64,000 nucleotides of DNA from Oceanospirillales bacterium (GTDB lineage: Bacteria; Pseudomonadota; Gammaproteobacteria; Pseudomonadales; Balneatricaceae), in NCBI GenBank assembly GCA_018223185.1, contig JAAEYW010000016.1:1-64000 (forward strand). The letters run 5' to 3'. The stretch's first letter is position 1, and each line of letters starts with the position of its first letter. The notes beneath the pieces are model-generated. The model had not been told where the DNA came from. It was given only the letters and a program-made list of their open reading frames with translations, and ran no database searches. The position numbers and the translations under genes are program-made. Of the stretch, positions 1 to 9,153 are shown one piece after another.

Positions 1-68
1 ACAACAGCTTAACCGGAAAGGCACCACCGCTTCCTAACTATTTCCCCATAACCTGCGAAGAACCTTTT

Positions 69-3000
69 TTATGGCCGGTCGGCGTCATCTCTGTGCTGAC
101 TGAACTGACGCAGTGTTTTAAGACCTGTGTTCAACTGACTCTCCAGTTCATCGCAGGTGTTCTGGTTTATCGTTTCGCTTTTTGTTTCCAGTAATGTGCA
201 GCGCGCAGACAGTGACTGCAGGCCAAAATTAGCGGTGGCGCCTGCCAGCTGATGGGCAATATCCTGCATAGCCTTAAGATCATGATCATTGTATGCCTGC
301 TGCATTTTTCCGGTCAGTTGCCTGCATTGCTGCTCGAGCTTATCGATCAGAAGAGTGAATTTTTCTCTGCCCAGCATGCTGCAATGCTGTCTGACCAGAT
401 GTGTATCGAGTATTGTAACAACCTCATCGTCGCTCACAGAGTCCTTTGTAACGTTCAGTTCAGCGGGGCATTGACTGAGCAACCGTTGCAGTTCGGTGTA
501 CTGCAGGGGCTTGCCGATCACCGCGTCAATTCCTGCTGAATAATAGTTGTTGATCTCTGCTTCGGTGATGCTGGCGGTCAGGGCTATCACTCGGATACCG
601 GCCTTTTCCGGTAGGTGATGCTGACGGAGTCTGCGGGTGGTTTCCATGCCATCCATGTCCGGCAGATGGATATCCATCAGCACCAGATCGTAGTCGTGCT
701 GATCATGTTTCTGCAGGGCGGTATAACCATTCTCAGCGATATCGATCCGGTGGCCATCGCTTTCCAGCAGCCCCTTAGCCACCTGCTGATTGATAACGGT
801 ATCCTCGACCAGCAGAATATGCAGCGCTGTCTGAGCCTGGGTTGCTGGCTGACTGAGCGTTTTTTCATCCTGTTCGGCAGAGGCTAAAGCATAGGGTATC
901 GAGAACCAGAACTGACTGCCTTGCCCCTCCGTGCTGCTAAAACCGATCTCTCCCTGTTGTAACTCGACTATTTTCTTGCTGATGGCCAGTCCCAGACCCG
1001 TACCGCCATAACGGCGGGTGATGGATGAATCTGCCTGGGAGAAATGCTGAAAAATCCTGTGGTGAGACTCTTCAGGAATACCGATACCACTATCCTCAAC
1101 CGTAAACCGGATCTCTGCGTTGTCGCTGGTCTGAAGACAGTTTACCGATATTTTAATGAAACCCTGCCGGGTGAACTTAATGGCATTGGCACAGAGGTTC
1201 ATTAATACCTGTCCCAGGCTTCGCCGATCACCGAACACGGTATCTGGCAGGGGATCATTGATTTCCAGCTCAAATGTCAGCTGTTTTTCCAGTATCATCG
1301 GCCGCAGCATCAGCTCCAGTTCACTGAGCACCTGTCGGACCGGGAAGGGAGCATTATCCAGTTCCACCTGACCGGCTTCTGCCTTGGTGAAGTCAAGAAC
1401 ATCGTTGAGGATGGACAGGAGAGTCTGGCCGGACTGATAGATCGCCCCGACCTGTTCCCGCTGATCGGGGAGCAGGTTACCTTTATTCAGTAGCTGAGCC
1501 ATCCCGAGAATACCGTTCATCGGCGTTCTGATCTCATGGCTGATGGTTGCCAGAAATTCAGACTTGGCCTGACTGGCAGCTTCCGATCGTTGCAGATTCA
1601 GCTGAGCCTGCTCTTTCGCTTTACGTTCGGTGATATTGGTCAGTGAGCCTTCGTAGTAGACAACATTACCCTGCTCATCCAGCTCCCGGCGGGCGGAGAT
1701 TGATACATTGACCGGGTTGCCATCGCGGCGCAGCCACTCGGTTTCAAAACCGATCACCCGGTTACCTTCAGATAACTGCTGCAGAAAACTGTGCAGGTCA
1801 TTGCTGTTGGCAAAGCACTGACTGCCAATATCGGTGATGGTATTGAGAAACTCTTCTGGTCTGGAATATCCCAGCAGTTCTGCCAGGGCGGGGTTGGCAG
1901 AGATAAAGTGTCCCTGGGCACTGGCCCTGAAAATCGCTTCGACGGTGTTTTCAAACAGTGAACGATATTCCTGCTCTGATTGTTCCAGACTTGAGTACAG
2001 CTTGGCATTTTCGATTGAGATTGCCGCCTGAGCCGAGAGAATCTGCAGGGTTTCCATGCGGGACGGGTCGAATACATTACGGCTTTCGTTATTTTCAAGA
2101 TACAGGAGGGCGGTCAGCTCGCCGTGATACAGAATCGGCATGCAGAGCAAGGAACGGGGTTTATGTTTGCGAATATAGCTATCCTGCATAAACATCTCGT
2201 GACTGTGGGCGTCACTGAGCACCACAATCTCCTTGGTACGGGCCGCATAGTGAACAATACTGACCGGTAGTGCGGTGCTGTTGTCCAGTGCTAGGTTATT
2301 GAAGAACCGGGGAGGCTGGTCCAGCTCGGTTTCAGCTTCGATATAGTACTCGTCTTTGTCTTTAAGGATGAGGAGCGCCCGCTGGGCCCCGGCACTCTCC
2401 AGCGCCAGAGCCATCAGCCTGCCGAGCAGTTTTTCCAGCACGATTTCATCAGAGATCGCCTGGGAAGAACGAATAACGGAAATCGTATCCAGCTGCTGAT
2501 TAGAGAATGTTTCTGCGTCATCGACGGTGATTAATGTCCTGTTTTGTTCGCCGTGGGTAACGCTGCGACTGCCAAATAATTCAGGATATTGCGTCTGTAA
2601 CTGGTGTAACTTTGGCCTGACTTGCAGGCGCAGATACCCGTTCCAGGCCTCGTTGAGGTAAGTGTGGGCAATATTCTGTTTATCCCACTCGATATAGCAG
2701 CGGCCCGCCATTTCATAGATCAGGGTTGCTATCAGATGAAAGTGGTTACGCTGAGCGTAACTGATAGCCGTATCGTAATGGTCCATCGCTTTATGGTATT
2801 GGCGAGTGACCCGGTAGATCTCTGCCTGCAGCAGCGAGGCAAAGTGCTGATGGTTTTCAGGGCAGTGTCGGGCCTGACGTTTGGCTCTGCGAAGAATACG
2901 CCGCACCGGTTTTAATGTATGTGGTTGCTGTAAAAAACCGACATCATTGAGTAGCGCTAACCGGGATAATGCTGCCATATATTCGAAGCAGGGCGCGGAA

Positions 3001-6000
3001 TAGGTGCCGACGATATGTGGCAGATAGATACGGCCTGTTTCGCAATGCCAGTGAGCCTTTTGATAGTCTTCAAAAATAAAGCACAGTAGCGAGCAGTAGT
3101 GATGATAGGTCGCGATGGCGGTGCGATGATCTTCACGGTGATGCTCATCGAGCATCGTCTGGTTAAAAAAGCGGCCAAACAGCTGCGTTGGATCGTCATT
3201 TTTACCCAGCAGGTTATCAATCGCCTGTAAGGCCTGCAGTGAATACTGTATGGAGGGTTTCTGTCCATATTGCAGCAGTGATGAGGTGTAGCTTTCCAGT
3301 GTGGGTTGTAACTCTGCGAAATTGTCTGCCTGAGTAAACGCGTACTGAATCCAGGCCGCCAGACTGTAACTGCCCCACTCAAAATCGCCGCAGTCTAACG
3401 CCTGCTGATGCCCCTTCATCAATGAACTCAGTGAGTTCTGCAGAGGTTCCTTCCAGTGCCGTATGTAAGAGTCGAACAGGGACATGGTCCGGTGATGCAG
3501 CAGCCGGTCGGGTTGTCGTTGGTCGAGTTCTATGGCGATAGAGCCTAACTGATAGCCCTGTTCAATGGCGCCGTACTTGCCACACAGGATGCCGCCATAA
3601 CCGGCAAAAGCCATCGGTGAATGTGCAGTTGTTCCCCGTGTCAGCGTCAGTTCAACCTCCTTGGCCATCACCAGAGGACGTAGCGCTGAGCTGGAAAACT
3701 TGACCGCCCCGAACATACTGGCAAGTATCGACAGCGCGGCCAGATCATGAGGGTCCTGCATTGGCGGAGCATTGAGAATCTGTTCCCGGCTGCGTCGGTG
3801 CAACAGCCACTGGGTTCTTAATACGCCTTGCCAGATATGGCTCCGTGTGGGTTTAGAGGGAAGCTCAACACCCAGTAATCCGAGTACCTGCAACGCGACT
3901 TTCATCGCCTGATCGAACTGGTTTCTGGCGATATGAGACTGAATTCTGATCTCGAACACTTTCACCCGGTCGAGAACGTTTTCACTATTCTCTATTACCT
4001 GGTCGATCAGGTAGTTCATCTGTTCATACCGGGAGCGGATATAAGCCGCTTCGGCGCCGCTGATGTAGAGTGCTAACGTCAGCTGGTAATACTGTTGCCA
4101 GCTGTTATCCGGCAGTAACTCAATACCTGTCTGAAAATACTCCTGAGCGGCATCAAAGGCGGCTGAATCCAGCGCCTGTATACCTGACTGACAGTTCAGC
4201 GCTGCCAGCTCTGTCAGCTCAGCGGGTGTCTGGATCAGGCTTCGGCCGCTATTCAGGTGATTGGTGATTTCAAACACAGGACCGTCGTTCTGATCTGGAA
4301 AGCGTTGCTGCAGCAGCCGGCCTATCTGCAGGTGCAGTGTCTGTCGACGGTTTTCCGCAATCAGGGAGTAGGCCGCCTGCTGAATCCTGTCATGCACAAA
4401 ACGATAGCGATGGCGTTCAAAGTTGAGCCCGGAGCTGCTGGAATAGTTGATATCAAGTGGGATCAGCAAACCTTCGCGCATCGCATCCATCAGGTTCTCT
4501 GTGGTGCGTTTATCACTCTGCTCCAGCACCGTAGAGAGGGTCTTCAGATCAAATGGGCTTCCGATACAGGCCGCCATCTGCAGTGCTTTCTGGCTGTCAC
4601 CGGACAGTTTCTGAATCTTACTGACCATCAGATCAATGACGTTGTCGCTCATCTCCCGGGACTGGATTTTCTGTTCGTCCCAATGCCAGTGGTTTTTAAC
4701 AAAGCTGATCAGTCCTTCGTCATGCAGGGAATACAGAAACTGAATCAGGAAGAACGGATTGCCCTGAGTTTTCTCCAGGCAGATCTGCGCCAGTTCGGCG
4801 CAGCGTTGCGGTTCGGCTCTCAGAGTGTCAGCTATCAGCCGGATGATCTGACATTTGTTTAACGGTTCAAGGAGGATCTCACTGATATTGCAGCGGCCCT
4901 GTTTTATCTTATGGATAGCCAGTGTCAGTGGATGAGTTGGCCCAGTCTCCTGATCACGGTAACTGCCAACAATCAGAAGATTGGACAGATCGCCCTCTTC
5001 GCATAATGAAGTGATCAGGTTAAAGGAGGCGAGGTCGCCCCAGTGGAGGTCATCCAGAAACAGCAGTAATGGCGTCTCCTGTGTGGCAAAAACACTGAGT
5101 AATGATTTTACCAGCCGGGAAAAACGGTTTTGTTCTTCGATAATCGAAAAACGGTGCTCATATTGCTGTTTGCCAATAATCAGCTCCAGCTCGGGTACCA
5201 GGCGGATAAGAGCGTGAGCATGCTGTCCCAGTGTCTTAAGAATGGCATCCCGGTAGGTTGTGATCTCCTGTTCATTCTCAGTCAGCAGCTGTCTGATCAG
5301 CCCTTGCAGTGCCAGAAAAATACCAGAATAGGGGCGTGTACGGCGAAACTGATCGAATTTTCCGCTGATAAAGCGGCCATTCTGTTCATGTATATAATGA
5401 CGTAACTCATGCACCAGGCTTGATTTTCCCACCCCCGCATAACCGGTAATCAGAACCAGCTCCTGACGGCGCATAGTGGCCTGGTCGAAGCTGTTACGCA
5501 GCTTTTGAATGGTCGCCGCCCGGCCATACAGGCGCTGGGGAATGGAAAAATGTTCGGAGATGTCTTCGCGGGCAAGATTAAACAGCGGAATACTCTGCTG
5601 ATTCTGCCACAGTTCAAGACATTTTTTCAGGTCCTGGGCAACTCCGAAACTGGACTGGTAGCGTTCAGATGCATCCTTTGCCATCAGCTTCATGATAATT
5701 CTGCTGAGCATCTCCGGTAACCCGGGTTTCAACTTGTGCGGCGCTTGAGGGTGCTTAGCGATATGGCTGTGGATAAGCTGCAGACGGTCTTCACTCGGGA
5801 AGGGGGGGCGCCCGCACAGTATTTCGTAAAGGGTGACACCCAGACTGTAAAAATCACTGCGAAAATCGATATGCCGGTTGATTCGTCCGGTTTGCTCCGG
5901 TGCCATATAGCGAAGGTCATCGACGGAGAGTTGCTGAGAGTTCCAGCTGGCCTGCTCGCGGCTAAGCCGGGTTGCGATGGCAAAGTCTATCAGCTGAACC

Positions 6001-6425
6001 TCTCCGGTTTCCGGTATCCAGAGAATATTATCCGGTGACAGTTTTTTATGTATCACCCGCTCACTGTGCAGCCGTCCCAGCAGATCAAAAAGGCGGATCG
6101 CCATGGGCAGGATCTGCTCCCAGGAATACTGTTTCTTTTGCAGCATCTGCCGCAGGGATATACCGCCATGGTCAGTGAAAATCAGTGTCGCCTGGTTATT
6201 GATGCTGCTGCGCAGCAGTGGTGCGACGACCCCTTTTATATTCAGTGAACTGAGCAGTTCATGCTCATGATCAAAGCGGCTGGTGTCTTCCGGGGAGGTT
6301 GAACTCTGGTTCAGTTGTTTAATGATAACCGGCTGAAGATCACTCTCCCGCAGAGCCCGGCTGATGGTACAGTGCTTGCCCCGGTGGATGATGGTCTGGA
6401 TTTGAAATCCGGGAAAGTGATGCAT
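69..6425 (-). CDS. Giant hybrid sensor kinase: kinase-like domain, AAA ATPase, GAF, PAS, histidine kinase, receiver and HPt
   Basis: A 2118-residue multidomain sensor. In order it shows a Ser/Thr-kinase-like domain (about 1-270), an AAA-type ATPase with Walker A GYAGVGKSSL (about 330), a long helical TPR-like region (about 700-1330), a GAF domain (about 1380-1520), a PAS domain (about 1530-1650), HisKA with SHEIRTP (His near 1632), an HATPase with DSGIGIP and GGTGLGLAI, a receiver with LVLMDIHLPD (Asp near 1920), and a C-terminal HPt with AHQLAG (His near 2058). No membrane segment is evident, so it is probably cytoplasmic. The kinase-like domain keeps Lys36, but HRDLKPxN reads HKKLSPDN and DFG reads DFA, so it may be a pseudokinase. 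The gene starts 3 nt after the response regulator gene, so the two form an operon. A phosphorelay from His to Asp to HPt His to the neighbouring regulator is inferred. Control of the divergent amine dehydrogenase operon is inferred from position. Confidence 0.85.
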   Translation of the reverse strand: MHHFPGFQIQTIIHRGKHCTISRALRESDLQPVIIKQLNQSSTSPEDTSRFDHEHELLSSLNIKGVVAPLLRSSINNQATLIFTDHGGISLRQMLQKKQYSWEQILPMAIRLFDLLGRLHSERVIHKKLSPDNILWIPETGEVQLIDFAIATRLSREQASWNSQQLSVDDLRYMAPEQTGRINRHIDFRSDFYSLGVTLYEILCGRPPFPSEDRLQLIHSHIAKHPQAPHKLKPGLPEMLSRIIMKLMAKDASERYQSSFGVAQDLKKCLELWQNQQSIPLFNLAREDISEHFSIPQRLYGRAATIQKLRNSFDQATMRRQELVLITGYAGVGKSSLVHELRHYIHEQNGRFISGKFDQFRRTRPYSGIFLALQGLIRQLLTENEQEITTYRDAILKTLGQHAHALIRLVPELELIIGKQQYEHRFSIIEEQNRFSRLVKSLLSVFATQETPLLLFLDDLHWGDLASFNLITSLCEEGDLSNLLIVGSYRDQETGPTHPLTLAIHKIKQGRCNISEILLEPLNKCQIIRLIADTLRAEPQRCAELAQICLEKTQGNPFFLIQFLYSLHDEGLISFVKNHWHWDEQKIQSREMSDNVIDLMVSKIQKLSGDSQKALQMAACIGSPFDLKTLSTVLEQSDKRTTENLMDAMREGLLIPLDINYSSSSGLNFERHRYRFVHDRIQQAAYSLIAENRRQTLHLQIGRLLQQRFPDQNDGPVFEITNHLNSGRSLIQTPAELTELAALNCQSGIQALDSAAFDAAQEYFQTGIELLPDNSWQQYYQLTLALYISGAEAAYIRSRYEQMNYLIDQVIENSENVLDRVKVFEIRIQSHIARNQFDQAMKVALQVLGLLGVELPSKPTRSHIWQGVLRTQWLLHRRSREQILNAPPMQDPHDLAALSILASMFGAVKFSSSALRPLVMAKEVELTLTRGTTAHSPMAFAGYGGILCGKYGAIEQGYQLGSIAIELDQRQPDRLLHHRTMSLFDSYIRHWKEPLQNSLSSLMKGHQQALDCGDFEWGSYSLAAWIQYAFTQADNFAELQPTLESYTSSLLQYGQKPSIQYSLQALQAIDNLLGKNDDPTQLFGRFFNQTMLDEHHREDHRTAIATYHHYCSLLCFIFEDYQKAHWHCETGRIYLPHIVGTYSAPCFEYMAALSRLALLNDVGFLQQPHTLKPVRRILRRAKRQARHCPENHQHFASLLQAEIYRVTRQYHKAMDHYDTAISYAQRNHFHLIATLIYEMAGRCYIEWDKQNIAHTYLNEAWNGYLRLQVRPKLHQLQTQYPELFGSRSVTHGEQNRTLITVDDAETFSNQQLDTISVIRSSQAISDEIVLEKLLGRLMALALESAGAQRALLILKDKDEYYIEAETELDQPPRFFNNLALDNSTALPVSIVHYAARTKEIVVLSDAHSHEMFMQDSYIRKHKPRSLLCMPILYHGELTALLYLENNESRNVFDPSRMETLQILSAQAAISIENAKLYSSLEQSEQEYRSLFENTVEAIFRASAQGHFISANPALAELLGYSRPEEFLNTITDIGSQCFANSNDLHSFLQQLSEGNRVIGFETEWLRRDGNPVNVSISARRELDEQGNVVYYEGSLTNITERKAKEQAQLNLQRSEAASQAKSEFLATISHEIRTPMNGILGMAQLLNKGNLLPDQREQVGAIYQSGQTLLSILNDVLDFTKAEAGQVELDNAPFPVRQVLSELELMLRPMILEKQLTFELEINDPLPDTVFGDRRSLGQVLMNLCANAIKFTRQGFIKISVNCLQTSDNAEIRFTVEDSGIGIPEESHHRIFQHFSQADSSITRRYGGTGLGLAISKKIVELQQGEIGFSSTEGQGSQFWFSIPYALASAEQDEKTLSQPATQAQTALHILLVEDTVINQQVAKGLLESDGHRIDIAENGYTALQKHDQHDYDLVLMDIHLPDMDGMETTRRLRQHHLPEKAGIRVIALTASITEAEINNYYSAGIDAVIGKPLQYTELQRLLSQCPAELNVTKDSVSDDEVVTILDTHLVRQHCSMLGREKFTLLIDKLEQQCRQLTGKMQQAYNDHDLKAMQDIAHQLAGATANFGLQSLSARCTLLETKSETINQNTCDELESQLNTGLKTLRQFSQHRDDADRP

Positions 6426-6428
6426 GAA

Positions 6429-7151
6429 TCAGCCAATCTCCCCGGCGAACATATAGCCTGCCCCGTGAGCGGTGAGTATAAAGTGCGGATCAAGCGGACT
6501 ATCGTTCAGTTTCTTTCTCAGGCGTCCGACCAGCACATCGACAGAGCGGTCATTGGGTGTCCACTCACGATCATGAATTGCATCCATCAGCTGGTCGCGA
6601 CTGAGTACCTGGCCCCGGCGACTGATCAGTGCATTCAAGAGTTTAAACTCGCCCTCTGGCAGACGTTCTGAGCCGCCTGCCGGTTGTTCCAGTAATCGCC
6701 GGCTGCAATCAAGCACCCAGCCCTCGAAGTGGATAAGGTCATCTCCCTGAGATTGCTGATTGTCTGCATGATCGGTCACCCTCCAGAGCAGATTTTTAGC
6801 TCTCACCAGTAGTTCGCGGGGGGTAAAGGGTTTGGTGACATAATCATCGGCGCCCAGCTCCAGCCCGACAATCCGATCAATTTCATCGCCTTTGCTGGTG
6901 ACCAGAATGATACCGACTTTTGAGTGGGCCCTAAGTTCACGGGTCAGGGACAGACCATCTTTTCCCGGCAGATTGATATCCAGCAGAACCAGATCGATTC
7001 TCTCATCGAGCACTCGTTGTATCAGGCTTTCACCGTGGTCAGTCTCACTCACCTGGTAGCCCTCATTTTCAAAATAACTGACCAGCAGAGAGCGGGATGC
7101 AAAGTCATCTTCTACGATAAGGATATGTAATGGTTTAGTGGGAGAGGTCAT
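6429..7151 (-). CDS. OmpR/TorR-type response regulator
   Basis: A 240-residue two-component regulator. The N-terminal receiver has acidic residues VEDD and phospho-acceptor Asp58 in LVLLDINLPG, with the conserved Lys in TKPFTP. The C-terminal winged helix of the OmpR/PhoB class ends in the usual VDVLVGRLRKKL and GAGYMF segments. An in-frame TTG nine bases upstream (7160) is possible, but the ATG at 7151 gives the normal N-terminus. The gene precedes the giant hybrid kinase by 3 nt and is divergent from qhpA. Its resemblance to TorR/ArcA, and the tandem CTGTTACATT decamers upstream of qhpA, suggest that it binds there. That link is inferred and untested. Confidence 0.9.
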   Translation of the reverse strand: MTSPTKPLHILIVEDDFASRSLLVSYFENEGYQVSETDHGESLIQRVLDERIDLVLLDINLPGKDGLSLTRELRAHSKVGIILVTSKGDEIDRIVGLELGADDYVTKPFTPRELLVRAKNLLWRVTDHADNQQSQGDDLIHFEGWVLDCSRRLLEQPAGGSERLPEGEFKLLNALISRRGQVLSRDQLMDAIHDREWTPNDRSVDVLVGRLRKKLNDSPLDPHFILTAHGAGYMFAGEIG

Positions 7152-7501
7152 GGTCAGCAACTGTTATCTTTTATTATGATTTTTATGAAACATATTCTCA
7201 GAGTCTAGCAAGTGGCAGGGTTTGATAACAGCGTTCCTTCATCAAATCAGATAAGCACTGAATAAGGAGTAAAAATCTATATACGACAAAGAGTTAGATC
7301 ATTATTTACCGCATTGCTGTTACATTCTGTTACATTAGTTAACAACTTAGCACAAATCCCCGGAAATTCATTTACACAGGACGGTTAGGTTAGTCGTGTT
7401 GGGTAACCAGCGAACTACAAAAATTAAAGATGAGGGCCTGCACCTGTTCTGATTCACAGCGACAGGTGCTGCAAAGAAAATTCTTACAGGAGTGATTGGC
7501 C
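7152..7501. promoter_or_regulatory. Divergent regulatory region between the response regulator and qhpA
   Basis: This 350-base gene-free stretch must hold the promoters of both divergent operons. It contains a perfect tandem decamer (listed separately) and a looser copy, CTGTTATCTT, at 7161-7170, just upstream of the regulator start. I see no GG-N10-GC sigma-54 signature here, in contrast to the second locus. The qhpA leader contains GTCGTGTTG (7393-7401), which also occurs in the leader of qhpA2 (19268-19276). No convincing -35/-10 pair was identified. Confidence 0.6.
7317..7336 (+). promoter_or_regulatory. Tandem tor-box-like decamers upstream of qhpA
   Basis: CTGTTACATT occurs twice head to tail with no spacer (7317-7326 and 7327-7336). 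A 10-bp period places both copies on one face of the helix, which is typical of OmpR-family dimers. The known TorR box consensus is CTGTTCATAT, which agrees at most positions. A third identical decamer occurs at 19111-19120 upstream of the second amine dehydrogenase operon. The function is inferred. Confidence 0.55.
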
Positions 7502-9097
7502 TTGAACAATAATAAATCCAAGCATGCACTACTCAGTGTGAGTGCACTGGCTCTGATAGGGGCTATGCTGACCCCGGCGGTGTCATGGGCGACGGATGGT
7601 GAGACAGTAATTCAGGAAAAATGTCTGAGCTGTCATACCCGCACCGGCAATCCTGATGCACCCTATTCAAGAATCAGCGAGCAGCGGAAAACACCGGAAG
7701 GCTGGCAGATGACTCTGCACAGAATGCAGCTCAGGAACGGTTTGGTTCTCTCCTCAGAAGAGACGCAGGCTGTGATCAGATACCTTTCGGATGAGCAAGG
7801 GCTTGCACCGTCTGAAACTGCACCGTTCCGCTATGTGCTGGAACAGAAACCAAACATTGTTGAAGATGTTGATCCGGCTTACGCAGAGATGTGCTCCCGT
7901 TGCCACTCTAATGCCCGGTTTGGCTTACAGCGCCGGACTGAAGGTGAATGGAAAGAGTTAGTTAATACCCATATGGCGATACATCCCACCACTGAGTTAC
8001 ATGCTCTTGCACGGGATCGTCGTTGGTACGACATCGCCCTGAATGAAACCGCCCCTAAGCTGGCGATGGATTACGCCTTTAATGATGCGGCATGGAAAAA
8101 GTGGCAAACAATGGCCAGACCGGCACTGCAAGGCAGTTGGTCTGTTTCTGGCTTTATGCCGGGTAAAGGCGACTACAGCGCCATTCTCACCGCAGTGAAA
8201 ATCGCTGACGACAAATACTCTGTCACCATGATCGGCCATTATAGCGATGGTTCGGAACTGCGGGGTAATGGCACAGCTAACGTCTTTTCCGGTTATGAGT
8301 GGCGTGCAGGCCTGATGCTTGATGGTGTGAGTGTACGTCAGGTTCTGGCGGCATCAGAAGATGGCTCCTCTCTGACGGGGCGTATGTATCAGAGTGCCCA
8401 CGATGAGATCGGTGGTGATTTGAACGCCGTAAGTGGCAATGCCATCGTTGGTCTGTCGCCCTCTGCCCTTAAACAGGGAGAGACATCCCGGGTGACTATT
8501 TCTGGCGCTTATCTGAAAGGCAGCGTCAATCTGGGGGCCGGCGTCAAAGTGCTTAAGGTTCTGTCCCGTGATGCTGACCGTATTGTGGTTGAGGCAAAAG
8601 CGTCTGCTTCAGCGGCTGTCGGCATGCGTGATGTGTCAGTGGGCGGAACTAAGGCTAAAGCCCTGCTTGCTGTCTACGACAGTGTCGCAACTATTCAGGT
8701 GTCACCGCCTCAGTCCCTGGCACGTATCGGTGGCAACGGCGGCAAGATTCCGAAGGTGCAGTCGACCTATCGTGCGCTGGCATTCAGTGCAGGTGCCGAT
8801 GGTAAACCCGGAACGGATGATGATATGCGCCTGGGTTATATGCCAGCGTCCTGGTCGCTGAAACCACAGAATGAAGTGGCGGAAGAGGACAGAGATCTGG
8901 AGTTTGCCGGAACCATCGACAGCAACGGTATCTTCACACCCGGTGACACCGGACTGAATCCACAACGCAAGATGTCCACGAATAACGTAGGCATGCTGAA
9001 AGTGGTCGCTTCAGTCAAAGACGGCAATAACACCATTGAGGGTGAGTCAGACCTGCTGGTGGCTGTGCCGAGCTATATCAAACGCGCCATTCAGTAA
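7502..9097 (+). CDS. qhpA: Quinohemoprotein amine dehydrogenase alpha subunit (diheme cytochrome c), copy 1
   Basis: The alpha subunit of periplasmic QHNDH, which oxidises primary amines to aldehydes and ammonia; it carries two c-type hemes that pass electrons onward. The sequence begins with a signal peptide (hydrophobic SALALIGAMLTPAVSWA, cleavage near residue 30). Two heme motifs follow, CLSCH (residues 41-45) and CSRCH (near 128), and then beta-rich domains. The length of 531 residues fits the family. I chose the TTG at 7502, nine bases after AGGAG; the TTG at 7496 sits only 3 nt from it. The paralog at 19315 has the same GGCCTTG context. It heads an operon with qhpD, qhpC and qhpB. Electron acceptor and preferred amine cannot be read from the sequence. 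Confidence 0.93.
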   Translation: MNNNKSKHALLSVSALALIGAMLTPAVSWATDGETVIQEKCLSCHTRTGNPDAPYSRISEQRKTPEGWQMTLHRMQLRNGLVLSSEETQAVIRYLSDEQGLAPSETAPFRYVLEQKPNIVEDVDPAYAEMCSRCHSNARFGLQRRTEGEWKELVNTHMAIHPTTELHALARDRRWYDIALNETAPKLAMDYAFNDAAWKKWQTMARPALQGSWSVSGFMPGKGDYSAILTAVKIADDKYSVTMIGHYSDGSELRGNGTANVFSGYEWRAGLMLDGVSVRQVLAASEDGSSLTGRMYQSAHDEIGGDLNAVSGNAIVGLSPSALKQGETSRVTISGAYLKGSVNLGAGVKVLKVLSRDADRIVVEAKASASAAVGMRDVSVGGTKAKALLAVYDSVATIQVSPPQSLARIGGNGGKIPKVQSTYRALAFSAGADGKPGTDDDMRLGYMPASWSLKPQNEVAEEDRDLEFAGTIDSNGIFTPGDTGLNPQRKMSTNNVGMLKVVASVKDGNNTIEGESDLLVAVPSYIKRAIQ

Positions 9098-9153
9098 CAC
9101 TGATAACAACCGCCAACATCTGTTGTCGCAAATAACAAGAAGAGAGACTGAAA

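Noticed and set aside
4257-4862. 201-residue frame antisense to the giant kinase gene
   Set aside because: A shadow of the kinase coding strand, with no ribosome site or recognisable domain.
7214-7227. Sigma-54 promoter before qhpA copy 1
   Set aside because: GTGGCAGGGTTTGATA has GG, but the required GC ten bases later reads TA.
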